A stretch of 64,000 nucleotides of DNA from Aricia agestis (Eukaryota; Arthropoda; Insecta; Lepidoptera; Lycaenidae): the NCBI RefSeq assembly GCF_905147365.1, contig NC_056408.1, forward strand, positions 930,001-994,000, given 5' to 3'. Below the pieces are notes generated by a model that was not told the origin of the DNA, made no database searches, and was given only the letters and a program-made list of their open reading frames with translations. A program made the translations under genes and the position numbers. This document shows positions 47,441-59,479 of this stretch, piece by piece. The number at the start of each line of letters is the position of its first letter. Within the stretch, counting starts at the first letter, position 1.

Positions 47441-47570
47441 TTAATCTCTTACACATTTCTTGGCAAGTTTCACTATTCACGAATATTTTGCTAAAATTGC
47501 CGGGAATTGTGACGCGACCTTTCAACGCACCTAAAAAGTTTTCATTGAGTTGTTGTCATTTCAGGTGAAG

Positions 47571-48812
47571 ATGGACAGCGCGCCGCGCGTGGCGGTGGTG
47601 GGGGGTGGCGTGGTGGGGATGACGGTGATCAGGGTGCTGCAGGCCGAGCTGCCTCGAGCACAGGTCACGCTTATAGCGGAGAACTTAGGTACTGGATTTT
47701 TCTTCAGTAGTGGTTAGCTTCATAAAACGGTTTAAAACGGGCCTCCAGGAATCCAAATCACACTTAGAATATCAGCAAAACTTAGTGACACCTTGCTGTT
47801 TCTAGGTTTTTCTCGAAGAATACGCCATTTCTGAGGAACGTCGCTGTGCAGTGTGCGTGCCCTGTGATACATTGTATATTTTGTATGTTTTCTTATCTCA
47901 TATCTGCACATTGTCGTAGGTGATGACACGACGAGCTGCGTGGCGGCGGGCATCTTCCGGCCCGGCACCAGCTTCCGCGGCCCTACACCGGAGATCACGC
48001 AGCGGTGGATCGACGACTCCTGGCGCTACTGGCAGGACATCCTCCGCACCGCCGACGCCCCGCGCGCCGGCGTCACCGAGCTCGGCGCATACATCTTCTC
48101 GCGGGATAACTACCACGTTACCAGGAACCACCTCATAGAGAAGCTGGTGCCGGTCTACCGCGAGGTGCAGGATGACGAGCTCCGCCTCTGCGCCGGGGAC
48201 TGGCGGCACGGCTCCTACTTCTCCACCGTCAAGATCGGCTGCGATAACTACCTGCCGTGGGTGGAGCGATCTTTCTTACGGGGAGGCGGGAAAATATTGC
48301 GGGAGAAGGTGGCGAGTCTCTCAACGCTGGGGGGACAGTACGAGCTCGTGTTCAACTGTACGGGGATGGGCGCGAAGCTGCTGTGCGGGGACCACGACCT
48401 GGTGCCGCTGCGGGGGCAGGTGCTGCGCGTGCGGGCCCCCTGGCTGAAGACGGCGTTCTACGGGGACTACGACACGTACGTGATCCCGGGCGCGGGCGGC
48501 GCCGTGACGCTGGGCGGCGTGCGACAGTACGACAGCTACGACCTAAGCGTCAGCCCCCACGACACCGCCGCCATCCGCGAGCGCTGCGAGGCGCTGCTGC
48601 CGGCGCTGCGGGGGGCGGAGCTCCTGGCACAGCGCGTGGGGCTGCGGCCGCACCGCGTGCCGGTGCGCGTGGAGGCCGAGCTGGGCTGGAGCCCCGTGGT
48701 GCACTGCTACGGGCACGGCGGGTACGGCGTCACGTGCGCGCCCGGCACCGCGCTGCACGCCGTCAGGATCGGCCTCGACCTCCTCCGCGGTAACACCCGG
48801 AGTAAGATATAG
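47571..48812 (+). CDS. D-aspartate oxidase
   Basis: This FAD enzyme oxidises acidic D-amino acids (D-aspartate, also D-glutamate) to 2-oxo acids, ammonia and hydrogen peroxide, normally in peroxisomes. Exons 47571-47688 and 47920-48812 join in phase 1 to 336 aa, the family length. VAVVGGGVVGM (residues 7-17) is the FAD-binding GxGxxG. CVAAGIFRP is the conserved AAG-x-x-P block. VFNCTGMGA and LVPLRGQVLRV are family blocks. GLRPHRVPVRVE contains the substrate-binding arginine region, and CYGHGGYGVTCAPG is the C-terminal FAD/substrate loop. The C-terminal SKI resembles a PTS1 peroxisome signal. The sequence fits D-aspartate oxidase better than D-amino-acid oxidase (AAGIFRP instead of AAGLWQP); substrate is inferred. 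The splice acceptor at 47564 shows at least one 5' non-coding exon upstream. The second exon is very GC-rich. Confidence 0.94.
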
Positions 48813-49125
48813 AGACTCGATATTTGGAAATTTGTAGCGATTGTCGTTTTATTGTTATAAGAATTTTAAGGTTAGAATAATATTATGTGCTCATTTTTTT
48901 TTTAATATTGGATTGAAGTACCATATTAATTTTACGGAAAAAAGTGCTGCCATTCTCCATGCCCATTTATTTTAACCTTAAGGTTAATACGTTGATTACG
49001 TCAACTGCACAAACGTAGAAAGGGATAAAATTATGAGGTGATCAGAAGGAAGATAAACATCTGTGCGTCGTTATTTATGCTGTTAACTCAAAATTCAATA
49101 AAATGTAAAAGCGAACATATCTTTA
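48813..49125 (+). terminator. D-aspartate oxidase 3' UTR and poly(A) signal
   Basis: AT-rich, repeat-free sequence follows the TAG. AATAAA lies at 49097-49102, a suitable distance (about 285 nt) from the stop. Confidence 0.6.
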
Positions 49126-50022
49126 TATTACAGTGGAAGAATATTATATTACCCGTCGAGTGTGGTTTAATAATTAATTAATTCAATCTCATTCTTCGTG
49201 GATCACGCTGCTGTTTGTTCGGGAGCTTCTATCTCCACGTAGTATTATACTCTTGCTTCAATTTATATTTAGTATTTACTATTTACTTAATACTTGTTTA
49301 AACACTTCCCCAGCGATTCTCTTAACTTTTCTCGAACGCACCAACTCAGTGGTTTTAATTTGATGGAATATTCTCTTATTAAAAAGTCTCCAAAATGTAT
49401 AATGTATACACTTACGAGTTATTAATGGCTTTGGTGCTAATCATTGTTGCGTAATATTTACTGTGCACTTATATATTATTTAATATTTAGATAATGTCAT
49501 TTTTCTAATTAGCTGCTTTAGAAAAAACATTTCTAACAAATAACAACTAAGTACATTAATTTGTTACAGCGAGAGGCCAAGTTATTGTTTTCTTCGAATA
49601 TGTTTGAGATTTGTAAGGAATACGAGCGTGGCAGCAGGATGTAGGTAGTAGGAAAATAACTAGAGATTCAAATCATAATATATTGCATTTTAATATTGCC
49701 TGAAACTTTGTGCATAAATTCTTTTACAGTGCTACCCGCACATGATGCCGAAATATTAACCATCCTATGTACTATGTAGTAAGTATGTCCTTTTCCCGGG
49801 AACCTAATACCCTCGACATAATCTTAGTTACATGAGGTCGTAAATATAAACACTACTGGTTGCTAACGTTTTGTTTGCTTATGTTATTACATAAGACTAT
49901 ATTTATTACATAAGAATAAATTACAGATCCAATAATGTTTGATAGACAATGAAATCCCTGATATTTACTTTAGATTAATAGTACTTAAGTAGATACTTAA
50001 TACTTAACAGACATAGGATGGA

Positions 50023-50200
50023 ACAGTGACGGATTAAGTCTACTTGATGCCCTAACTAAGCAATCCATGCCCTATCCGTATCTCAAGTCTCATAGTCTCT
50101 AGTATCGGTCTTTGAGCCGTTACTCTTCTAGTGCTCCCTCAGACGTGATGCCCTAGGCTTAGGCAATTGCTTAATTTGATTAAGGGCTAATCCATCACTG
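50023..50200. mobile_element. hAT-like MITE with 8-bp target duplication
   Basis: It starts ACAGTGACGGATTAA and ends TTAATC-like GGCTAATCCATCACTG. The octamer AGGATGGA lies directly on both sides (50015-50022 and 50201-50208). An 8-bp duplication plus CAGTG ends is the hAT signature. Confidence 0.82.
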
Positions 50201-50222
50201 AGGATGGACATAGCCTATGTAT

Positions 50223-50283
50223 GATAGAGGTATCTACAAGTTTGTTACCTATGTAACATAGGTAACTTGTAGATAGCTCTATC
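50223..50283. repeat. Palindrome
   Basis: GATAGAGGTATCTACAAG and CTTGTAGATAGCTCTATC pair, with GTTACCTATGT/ACATAGGTAAC inside. It begins 22 bp after the hAT-like MITE. Confidence 0.8.
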
Positions 50284-53200
50284 TATTTACGAGACGTTTC
50301 TGACTAATCGAGAGCTATCCTGATTCCTGGGCCAGAGGTTTTACTATACCTACCTACCTACCTTGAAATACGTTGAATGTTTATATCAAGGGGCAGCTGT
50401 TTAAATTATATTCCATCCCCCGCTCCGCTCGTCATAACTCCGTGCTGTCAGTCCGTGACGGATGGTCGACCGCTATACCGCTATCACAGCCGTCTGACGT
50501 GACGGCTTGCTCGGCTCGGCTCGGGATAACAACATGATTTGCTTACGCAAAATAATGTAGGATCACAACCCGGTCGGTGGATGGAAAGAAATTTGGTAAT
50601 TTTACATGCACATCAAATATTTATATCTCGTATCCACGCACACCAATATGATCCGGATAGCAATATTCCCATTTGCGTCGATCAAAGGACGGCGCATATT
50701 TTAATCTCACTATCCGGCGACCCAGTCTTTACAAAAGAACGTACAATGGTTGGTATTTTTTTTTACTTTCACTGGTAGCCAGAGTATGTAACTAAGTTGC
50801 TTACATTTTATGTTGATTTTAATTAGTTGTTGCCAATGAGGCACTGGGGTTTTGAATTTGTGGACGTTAAAGTGGCAACTGGCAAGCATAGGCTAGAATG
50901 TAGCTTGGAATTCAAAGTGTAAGTAAATCTACAATTAAGTAATTACAACAATTACACTGATAAAGTTTGAGTTAAGCTCAAACCATTTGGACCTCAAAGG
51001 ATATCAACTTTGGATTCTTTCTTCCGTGTCTCTAGTCTCTACAAAATTAGGAGTGGTGGTACAAAAAAAATATCTTTTGTTATACTTAGATTTATGTACC
51101 TAATAACTACTAATTCATTCTTTCTGCTATTCGTAGCTACGAATTAGATATAAATAATAATAATTATTAATTAGATACTTACAGAAACACTATAGTTTTA
51201 TTTTTCGTAAGTACATACTTACTTACACAAAAAATTTAAGGTTGGCTGGCATACGAAAGTAAGGAAATTATTCAGAATAATTTAGTGTAACCGTCGAAAG
51301 GTTAGCGGAAGATCACGTGTGAACTGTGAACAATAAATACTTCAGCAGACAGGATAAAATGGCGTCGCACGTGCCGAGCGCCGACTGGTTTTGGCGCCAA
51401 AAGCTTTCATGTCGAAAACGGCCTTTTTCAGGAAAAATATATTAATCCTATTACACCAAGGCTTAAGGGCAGGGCCGGATTTATATTTTTATGAGTATCA
51501 TATATGCCACTTTAATTTTGCCGCCCCTATGTACGAGCTCTGCCGCCATGCTAGGACGCTGCCGTCCCCCCTAGGACGCCATAGGACGCTGCCGCCCATA
51601 GGCCATGGAATATACTGCCTTAAATACAGTATACATAAACTGGCTGGTACTGTACCGGGCTACATTAGGTGATTTAAATGACATCGCGGATTCGGTAACG
51701 AAAAAAAGTCCCGCCCCCCCGCGTCGTTGCGCCCCGTCAGAAAGTGCGTACCTCTAATCTCTATGCGTCACTACCAGTAAAAAAAAACATATATTTTTGG
51801 TGCCTGGTACAGCAAAAACATAAGTTTTTCGAGTTTTAATCTACGTCTATCATGACGGGAAATAGGTCACGAGGCAATACGAAAAAGGTCAGAGTTCGAC
51901 ACCGCAAACCACAGCAGATCGGTGCACAAAGAGAACCTTATTGTGCATAGCGATACCTTACTATGATCATTAAATCTAGTCTAAATATATTTTTAGCGGG
52001 TCGACGAGGTCTTCAATTCCCAGCTTTAAAAACCTCCAAATGTTTGTTTACTTACATCTTTTTATTTCGATTTTAGAAACGACTTGGGGATAAGGCGACA
52101 TAAACAGCTTGTTCAAGACCAAATTGCATAAACAAGTCACGTGCCGACGTCACAAACAAAAAAACAACGGCTTAAAAATTCCACCCGAGTCCCGGTAATC
52201 CGCGACCACTAGCGAGTGAGCTGGCGGACAATGAATACCAATGTACCATCGAGGAAATTGATTCCTAGGCAGTTGACAGACCAACGTCATTTCGTCGGAT
52301 CATGTCAATTCAATGTAAATTGTGGGTTTGACGTAACGCGACCTAACAACGTAGGTCCCCTATGAATCAACTTCTCTGATAGTACAAGGGAAGTTGTAAA
52401 CGCCAAACGTCAATAGCTTATAGTCAATACTCGGGAGACTGTGGTTCGTTCTTCGTAGATCTAACATAATATTATTATCTCCACACGTAAAGTACGAATG
52501 CGGATTTCTAGGTAAGTACACTTGAAGTTAAAAATTATATTTTATGTAAGTTAAAGTTGTTAAGAGACAAAATATTTTGATAAAAGAGCCTCTCTTCAGT
52601 GTAAAAAGTGTTGGGTATGTCCTAAGGTGGCTGTAATAAAAGTTCGTAGGCCCAGATATTAAATTATTTATTGAAACACTAATACAGTACAATATATTAT
52701 AATTAGCCACTAATACATAGATAGGTATTACATATTGAGCGCGGGTGTACTCTACGGTGCCTTAAAACATACTAAAGAAGCGTTGTCGTATGAACCGGAC
52801 AGTCCCGCACACAATATCACTATCTCGAATTCGGTTTGCTTCTCGATCATGAACCTCTATAATTTGTGGAGGATACTCCTGACAGGTTAAGCCTAGTAAA
52901 TGCCTACTACTGGGGTAACATGGGTTATGTGACTTATGGCGCTGGGCGTGACGGCTGCGTATTACCGCAGCAAAACGAAGCTCATTACCATTGCCCGCCG
53001 CAGCACGCAACGATATTAATGTCAGAGAGAACTGCAACTCCTACAGTCATGATGTAAGGGTACTACAGAATCTACGCAAACGGGCCACCAGGTTGACCAG
53101 ACTAAAACTTGGTTTTCGCAGTAGCTGAAAGGACTAGTAGTAAGAGTAGTAACGTTTAATCCATAAAATAAAAATGAATTTTAAATTTTGTAAGTCTCAC

Positions 53201-53528
53201 TAAAACTCGGGTATGGCAGAACCGATTTTGCAAATATTGGTCATCTAGTATTTGATAAAGACTGAATTTATTTATTTATTTTGTCGTATTCTGGTAGAGC
53301 GATTACTAACTAATAGCAGCCATAATAACGTACCATTATTGTGTAGAACAGCAAACAATCTGTCTAAACAAGTGAGGCAAATGCATACAAAATGTGTCTC
53401 GTTTGCGCTCTTCGTCACAGTCGCAGATTTTGGACACAGGAAGTCGCGACTATATTTTATGACAAGCAGCTGAAAAAGTTTTTAACTTTTAAGTTTAAAA
53501 TCATTAATCACTCGCATTTTTTTAAATT

Positions 53529-53770
53529 CGCTTTTAAGAGGGAATAGGGTAATACGGGAGGGTAGGGACGGGAAGGGAAGGGAATAGGGGAGGGTAGGGA
53601 AGGGAATAGGGGAGGGTAGAAAAGGGATTAGGGTAGGGTATTGGGCCTCCGGTATACTCACTCACTCGGCGAAACACAGCGCAAGCGCTGTTTCACACCG
53701 GTTTTCTGTGAGAACGTGGTATTTCTCCGGTCGAGCCGGCCCATTCGTGCCGAAACATGGCTCTCCCACG
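53529..53770 (-). mobile_element. SINE copy 4, 3'-truncated
   Basis: On the minus strand: CGTGGGAGAGCCATGTTTCG through the GC-rich head and the CCCTATTCCC-rich middle. It lacks the GACGGAAGTTGC tail. Confidence 0.8.
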
Positions 53771-54010
53771 TATATAGAGCAAAATATGGCAAAAAAATCA
53801 CGTTTGTTGTATGGGAGCCCCCCAATATACATTTTATTTTGTTTTAGTATGTTGTTATAGCAGCAACCGATATACACATTACACAATCTATAAAAAATTT
53901 AGAAGTCTAGCTATAGCGGTTCTTGAGATACAGCCTGGAGACAGACGGACAGACAACGAAGTCTCAGTAATAGGGTCCCGTTTTTATCCTTTGGGTACGG
54001 AACCCTAAAA
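53771..54010 (-). repeat. GGTTCCGTACCC interspersed repeat, partial
   Basis: TATGGGAGCCCCCC, GTTATAGCAGCAACCGATAT and a terminal GGGTACGGAACCCTAAAAA place it in the same family as 27080, in reverse orientation. It begins exactly at the SINE edge. Confidence 0.7.
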
Positions 54011-54929
54011 ACGTATTTTGTTTTGGTATTCAAAAATATTTTTCAGTTTCATTTATTCGGTTTTTTAAAGCTGTTGTGAATAATACTGTTGGATATCACA
54101 TATACTTGCTCATTACCTCATTATCTTACCTTCATTACCGGATTGCATCAGGAAACTTTTATTTAGTGTGTGTATGTATATTTCTTTGGCACATTGTCTA
54201 AAGTCTAAACTTTATTAATTAGCGTTCGATTTAAGCTTGAAGTAGTAAATTCGATTTAAGGCGCTGTGGTTGTTGCAACTACGTAAAATGGGTTTTTTAA
54301 AACACGTTTTTAGTAAAGGAAAATATGTAATTATTTAAGTATAAAACAAGTACCGTATTAAAATTGAGAAAATTTCCTATACGCAAAGGTATATCAGTAC
54401 ACAATTTGAAAAATTCTGCTCGATAGAAAAAAAACTCAAAGATGACTGTTATAACGCTGTTTTTCATAATTAAATAATTTTATCGCTAAATTACACACTT
54501 TCTAGAACAAACAAAAAATGTAGTATATGTGTCGTAGCATGACGTAAACGATTTGATATAATATTGATTTGTGTAATACTAAAAACAAAAGGTTTTTACT
54601 CCTATTTTCTATTATCAAGGCACGCGGCGAGCACGTAACAGCCACTGTACAAGGCGCGCTGATATGAATGTTATTTTAATGCCCTTAACGTCGATATTCG
54701 TACTGACAGACATCGACCTGCTTAAGCATGATATTGATATTAGGTATGATAAAACTGTCGCTTTTTCAATAAGTACCTAAACGTAAAGCTATCATTAATT
54801 TCAATTCATATATTAAACGTAGATACTTACTTCTATTTGTACGATATTTTATGTGTTTATTCTGAAGAACCCGTACGATATTAACGCAATCATTAATCGT
54901 TTACCAGGCGTTATTAATGTCTACCAGTA
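54011..54929. other. Gene-free AT-rich stretch
   Basis: Nothing recognisable: no exon, no repeat signature beyond simple AT-rich sequence. Confidence 0.45.
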
Positions 54930-55204
54930 AGAGCCATGCCACACGGTGCGGCGGCGGTACGGCGCCTGATCGGTGCCGCTTCGGTTTCCTACATATAAAA
55001 ATGTATGGGTAATGTTCGGGCCATACTAACGAGAAGGAACACGGCGCCGTCGAGACGAGCGACGTCCGTTCGTCCGTCGATCGAAACAGAATGAAGGGGT
55101 GTATGTATTGGTGGGGCTCGAGTCCGTCGCTGCTACGCTGTGGTCGGTAGTCCGGCGAGATGACCTGCGGTGCGGCGCCGCACCGCGTCGTGTGGCATGG
55201 CTCT
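54930..55204. mobile_element. GC-rich MITE with AGAGCCATGCCACAC termini
   Basis: AGAGCCATGCCACAC at the left and its near complement TGTGGCATGGCTCT at the right, with GTGCGGCGGC/GCCGCACCGC inner arms, bound a 275-bp element. The overlapping minus-strand frames in it are by-products of its GC-rich arms. Confidence 0.83.
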
Positions 55205-55494
55205 TCCTCACGAATATTAGTCATCTGATAAATCAATGAAACCTTAATTAATGCGTAGCAGAATTTCTGCTGGAATGTCGACTTATTTGGCTTCATATAC
55301 ACAGTGTAAATAATATATCAACATACACAATTTTAGCTTGTGAGTTATATGTTCTCCTGTACAGTTAGCCCGGGGTTAATACGAAGTAGATACGAGAAAG
55401 ACAACAAGAAATCTAAAGTTTGTTTAAATTTAATACAAAGTGCACGTGGGTCTAAGCCTAACAGGCTTTACCGACCTAAAGATGTATAATTTTT

Positions 55495-56185
55495 AGGGTT
55501 CCGTAGTCAACAAGGAACCCTTATAGTTTCGGTCTGTTCGTCCTTCTGTCCGTCTGTTCGTCTGTCTGTCCGTCTATCCGTCTGTCCGTCTGTCTGTCCG
55601 CGATTTTTCTCAGACCATAAGACCTACATAGCTGTAATTTGGCATGAAAGCACAAAATGGTACATAAAATCTTAAAATAAATATTTTTTTTTGATGGTGT
55701 CCCCCCTACATATCAAGAGGGGATGATTTTTTTTCGCGTACACCCCATCATGTGGGGTGTCGTTGGATAGGTTTTTTAAAAATATTATGAGTATTCATAT
55801 AATATCATTCTCCGATTTAGGGATCCGTTTGTGAAATATTAAGTTTTAAAGTGGAAAAAATCGTTAGAGTCCAGTGTCCCCCCCTTCTAACAGCTAAACA
55901 ATTGCTTCTGGAAATTACTGAATTTAAAAGGAAAACTATCACGGCTAAGAAGACTTCATAAGTTATTGAGTAATATAGTCGATCAATTAAAAAAAATGTA
56001 TTCGGCGAAGTATAATGGAACTTTCGTTCAAATTCCTTTGAAAGTAACTGAGATGATGTTGTTAGTAATGTTAAACACGTTTAGAATGTACCTACATTCA
56101 TTGACCATACAAAAATTTTCAACAACTAGCGGTACTGCGGATCCCTATATTGCGCGTGGCCCGACACGCACTTGGCCGGTTTTCC
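55495..56185. repeat. GGTTCCGTAGTC interspersed repeat, ~0.7 kb
   Basis: It starts TTTTTAGGGTTCCGTAGTC with a GTCTGTCCGTCTG tract and TCAGACCATAAGACCTACAT. It ends GTGGCCCGACACGCACTTGG-CCGG, giving the family's two characteristic ends. Confidence 0.68.
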
Positions 56186-56364
56186 TATTATTTATTTAAC
56201 TTTAATTTATTTAAGAGTTCAACACAAAGTGTATGAAGTTATTCATAATCTATATTAAATTAAAGTTAATCATTAATGTATTAAAGTGTAGTAGCCATTA
56301 AATCCATAAGACCCGGTTGCCTGTATATAATAGTTACGTACTACGTACTATGTTTATCTCGTTT

Positions 56365-56790
56365 TTAGGGTATCCAAAGGGTAAAAATGTGACCCTATTA
56401 CTAAAACTTCGATGTCTGTCTTTCTGTCCGTCTGTCTGTCTCCAGGCTGTATCACCTCAAGAACGGTAATAGCTAGAGAGTTGAAAATTTCACAGATTAT
56501 GTATTTCTGTGGCCGCTATAACAACAAATACTAAAAATAAAATAAATTAAATATTTAAGGGGGGCTCCCATACAACAATCGTGATTTTTTACTATTTTTT
56601 GCTCGATATCAATAAGGTAGGTACTTGAACAATTCACAAAATACACAGTTGTATTTTTACTTTAATATATTTTTAAATGAAACAAATTATTAAGGGGGGC
56701 TCCCACACAACACAATTTTTGCCTATTTTTGCTCCGTAATGGTACGGAACCCTTCGTGCGCGAGTCCAACGCGCTCTTGGCCTATTATTT
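56365..56790 (+). repeat. GGGTATCCAAAGGGTAAAAA interspersed repeat
   Basis: TTTTTAGGGTATCCAAAGGG through GTCTGTCTGTC, GGGGGGCTCCCATACAACA and AATGGTACGGAACCCTTCGT, ending GCGCGAGTCCAACGCGCTCT-TGGCC. Closely parallel to 27080-27535. Confidence 0.72.
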
Positions 56791-57233
56791 GTATATGAAA
56801 GATGTATCATGATATTTTAACACAGAATTAATTGTTACTCTTCTCGAGTATGATGATGTAACTCATAAGCCCAGCCCCAGGTATATAATTTAATTAGGCA
56901 CAAAATACTCCGGAACTTTTGGGATGAACATCAAACAGAAACGAAAAGTTTCCTCAGGTAAGGTTTCCCAATACGGTGCCGGCCAATGGCCATATATCTC
57001 CATTATTGGCCGCCCCGCGGGAGGTAGAGATAAACGTGGCTCTCTGATTCGCGAACTGCTAAATCTAATGCCGGGATATACGTCGTTTTATACCTCAACC
57101 TCAAGATTGATCGATCTCACTGCTGATGTGTTACCTGAAACAAAAGTTGGATAATATAATACTTAAACGTATTTAGCAATCTTAACTTTAGTATCTAATA
57201 AAAGAATGCAAAATGCCTGTTGCCGACACACAT

Positions 57234-57574
57234 GTTTTTTTTTTTTTTTTTTTTTTATGAAATAAGGGGGCAAACGAGCAAACGGGTCACCTGATGGAAA
57301 GCCACTTCCGTCGCCCATGGACACTCGCAGCATCAGAAGAGCTGCGGGTGCGTTGCCGGCCTTTTAAGAGGGAATAGGGTAATAGGGGAGGGTAGGGATG
57401 GGAAGGGGAGGGAATAGGGGAGGGTAGGGAAGGAAATAGGGTAGGGGATTGGGCCTCCGGTAAACTCACTCACTCGGCGAAACACAGCACAAGTGTTTCA
57501 CGCCGGTTTTCTGTAAGAACGTGGTATTTCTCCGGTCGAGCCGGCCCATTCGCGCCGAAGCATAGCTCTCCCAC
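57234..57574 (-). mobile_element. SINE copy 5 with long poly(A)
   Basis: On the minus strand it runs from CGTGGGAGAGCTATGCTTCG to a 24-nt A run (T run at 57234-57257 on the plus strand). The long homopolymer suggests a comparatively recent insertion. Confidence 0.82.
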
Positions 57575-59479
57575 GTATAAATAAGACACAGTACGATTTT
57601 AATAAAACAGTTTCATCGTAGTATCTGAACGGGAATATGAACTTAGCTAGTATTCGGAACAAGTACGAGTAGCAACTAGCAGTAGACAACTAGACACGAT
57701 CGCTTAGTTATTATATCTCCGCCATTTCGCATCACGGCTTTACTCGCTATAATATAATAATATCATTCATGAAAATTTCAATTTCAAATTGACTCGTTGT
57801 TTTGAACCATAGTAGTTTTTCGCTCAACTAATAAGGCTCCCAATAGTTCGGTTCAACGACGCTAAAAGGATTCAATATATTATTTAATTTGGCTGGAGCG
57901 ATACAAATATTTCAATCACAGTTCGACCTTTCGACTCCGGTGGAATTCACTCAATAATTACATTTCTAATCTAATTGTTCTAGAACCAATCGCAATTATT
58001 GTGTGTATTTGAAATTAATCATTAACTTAAGTCTCTTTCAATAATAATTTCAAGGAGATAATATTGTAAACAAAACAGTGGTGTATGACTGTATATTTAT
58101 TATCAACGACAACAGCTATTACAGTATTTCCATGGATTTTGGTGTTTTAAGTAGGAAAATCCCATCTTTGTCTTATCCCTAAGGAACCGCTTATTTTAAG
58201 TCATTTACTAATAAAAATCCGAGCAAAGCTCGTTGCAAAAGAAAAGTACTGTGACGTATATTTAAATGTTATTTTAAGAAACATGTAACATAATAATTAA
58301 TCTTTTTGAAGCTTAGTTTGTATATAAATGTGATAAAATTAATTGTATCTAAATTTCACAAGCACAAAGTTTATTCGAGTATTTTTATAACATTTCCATT
58401 TCAATGAGATGTTCATAATAATAATATTATTAAATAAAACCATCTGCGAGCCGACAACCGAGCTTTCACTTTGGTACACAATTATTCTGACAGAATGGAG
58501 GTGTTTTATGTTTTTTTAAATCAGTTTATTTAAGGCAAACTGAATAAACTTATTTATTTTTTTAAATGTATTTCACTGTAAAAGTACTCAAACTTTATCG
58601 TTGTAGTTTTCCAGTTTCATGTTTTTCTTATTATTTTTATATTGTACAAGAATAGCAATATTTATCTGATTCATTAAGTTAAACTGTTATACTTTAAACT
58701 ATGTTCAAATATTTAGACAAAACGAGTACTAAGTATTATTTTGTTTTTTAATAAATGTGCAATATAATTTTTTCGACAATAGTCGAAACATTTTGGGTGA
58801 AAATATTGTACCCAATAACAAATACTAAATATGTATCACGTTACTTGTGAATAAATGAATTGAATTGTATATTTGTCTGTACTTTCACTGTCAGCCGTCA
58901 GGTTGAATTAGAACTAGCTAACTAATGGTTAGCAGATCTATCCGTGGTAATAATGCAATTAAGCTGAAGCTTGGATAGCGATATACGGTTAAAAGCTTAC
59001 ATCAATATATAGCTACATATTATAGTGCCAACGCGGCCATTAGAGCTACAATTGAATTACGAGCTTATTGTATCAATATCGACTATCAAAATCTACAATA
59101 AAGCTTAGGCCAAAAGCGTCAAGCGTCAAGTTGTCAAATGTGTGTTTTGTATGTAATATTTGTATCAAGTTGTCAAATGCACATTTGACAAGCGTGTGAC
59201 GGTTTCATTTAACCTTCAAAGGTTAAATGAAACCGTTAAGGATTTGTATCACAACGTCAGAGTTACTTCAATTAATTTGTGGTCTGAGCTGAGCTCTGAG
59301 ATCTATGAGGTTTTCAAATGAGACGTAATGCAATTATCAATTTCGTTCACGACCCAGTTCTTGCAATCATTTTATCTAAGTTAATTCCGAGTTGCTGGTG
59401 TCACTACTCGAAAAGACTGAGGGAGCTCGCAAAACCTTTGTTGCGAATAGTCAGAATAATGTTGCTGCCGCTGCGCAAG
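57575..59479. other. Gene-free AT-rich stretch
   Basis: No exon or clear transposon was recognised. A short hairpin (CGGTTTCATTTAACCTT, 2-nt loop, complement) lies at 59200-59236 and a CCGAGCAAAGCTCG remnant at 58217. Confidence 0.45.

Larger units (their letters stand above)
49126..53528. other. Gene-free stretch
   Basis: No exon with a recognisable domain was found in 4.4 kb. Contents: a hAT-like MITE (50023-50200), a palindrome (50223-50283), a remnant with GCCGGATTTATATTTTTATG and GCCGCCC repeats (51470-51605), and a GGGTTTGACGTAACGCGACC block (52322) that recurs at 63053. Other reading frames of 60-93 codons overlap and have no domain. Confidence 0.5.

Noticed and set aside
48257..48793. 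178-codon alternative plus-strand frame and a minus-strand frame within D-aspartate oxidase
   Set aside because: Off-frame translations of a very GC-rich exon, rich in Arg/Ala/Gly without domains.
55026..55302. Minus-strand frames of 61 and 133 codons
   Set aside because: They run through a MITE's GC-rich terminal repeats and are not conserved-looking.
55555..55612. GTCT/GTCC tandem array as a possible CRISPR-like or regulatory repeat
   Set aside because: It is the simple-repeat tract normally found inside this interspersed repeat family; no spacers, eukaryotic context.
56924..57154. 76-codon frame MNIKQKRKVSSGKV...
   Set aside because: Looks somewhat protein-like but has no recognised domain, no neighbouring exon and lies among repeats.
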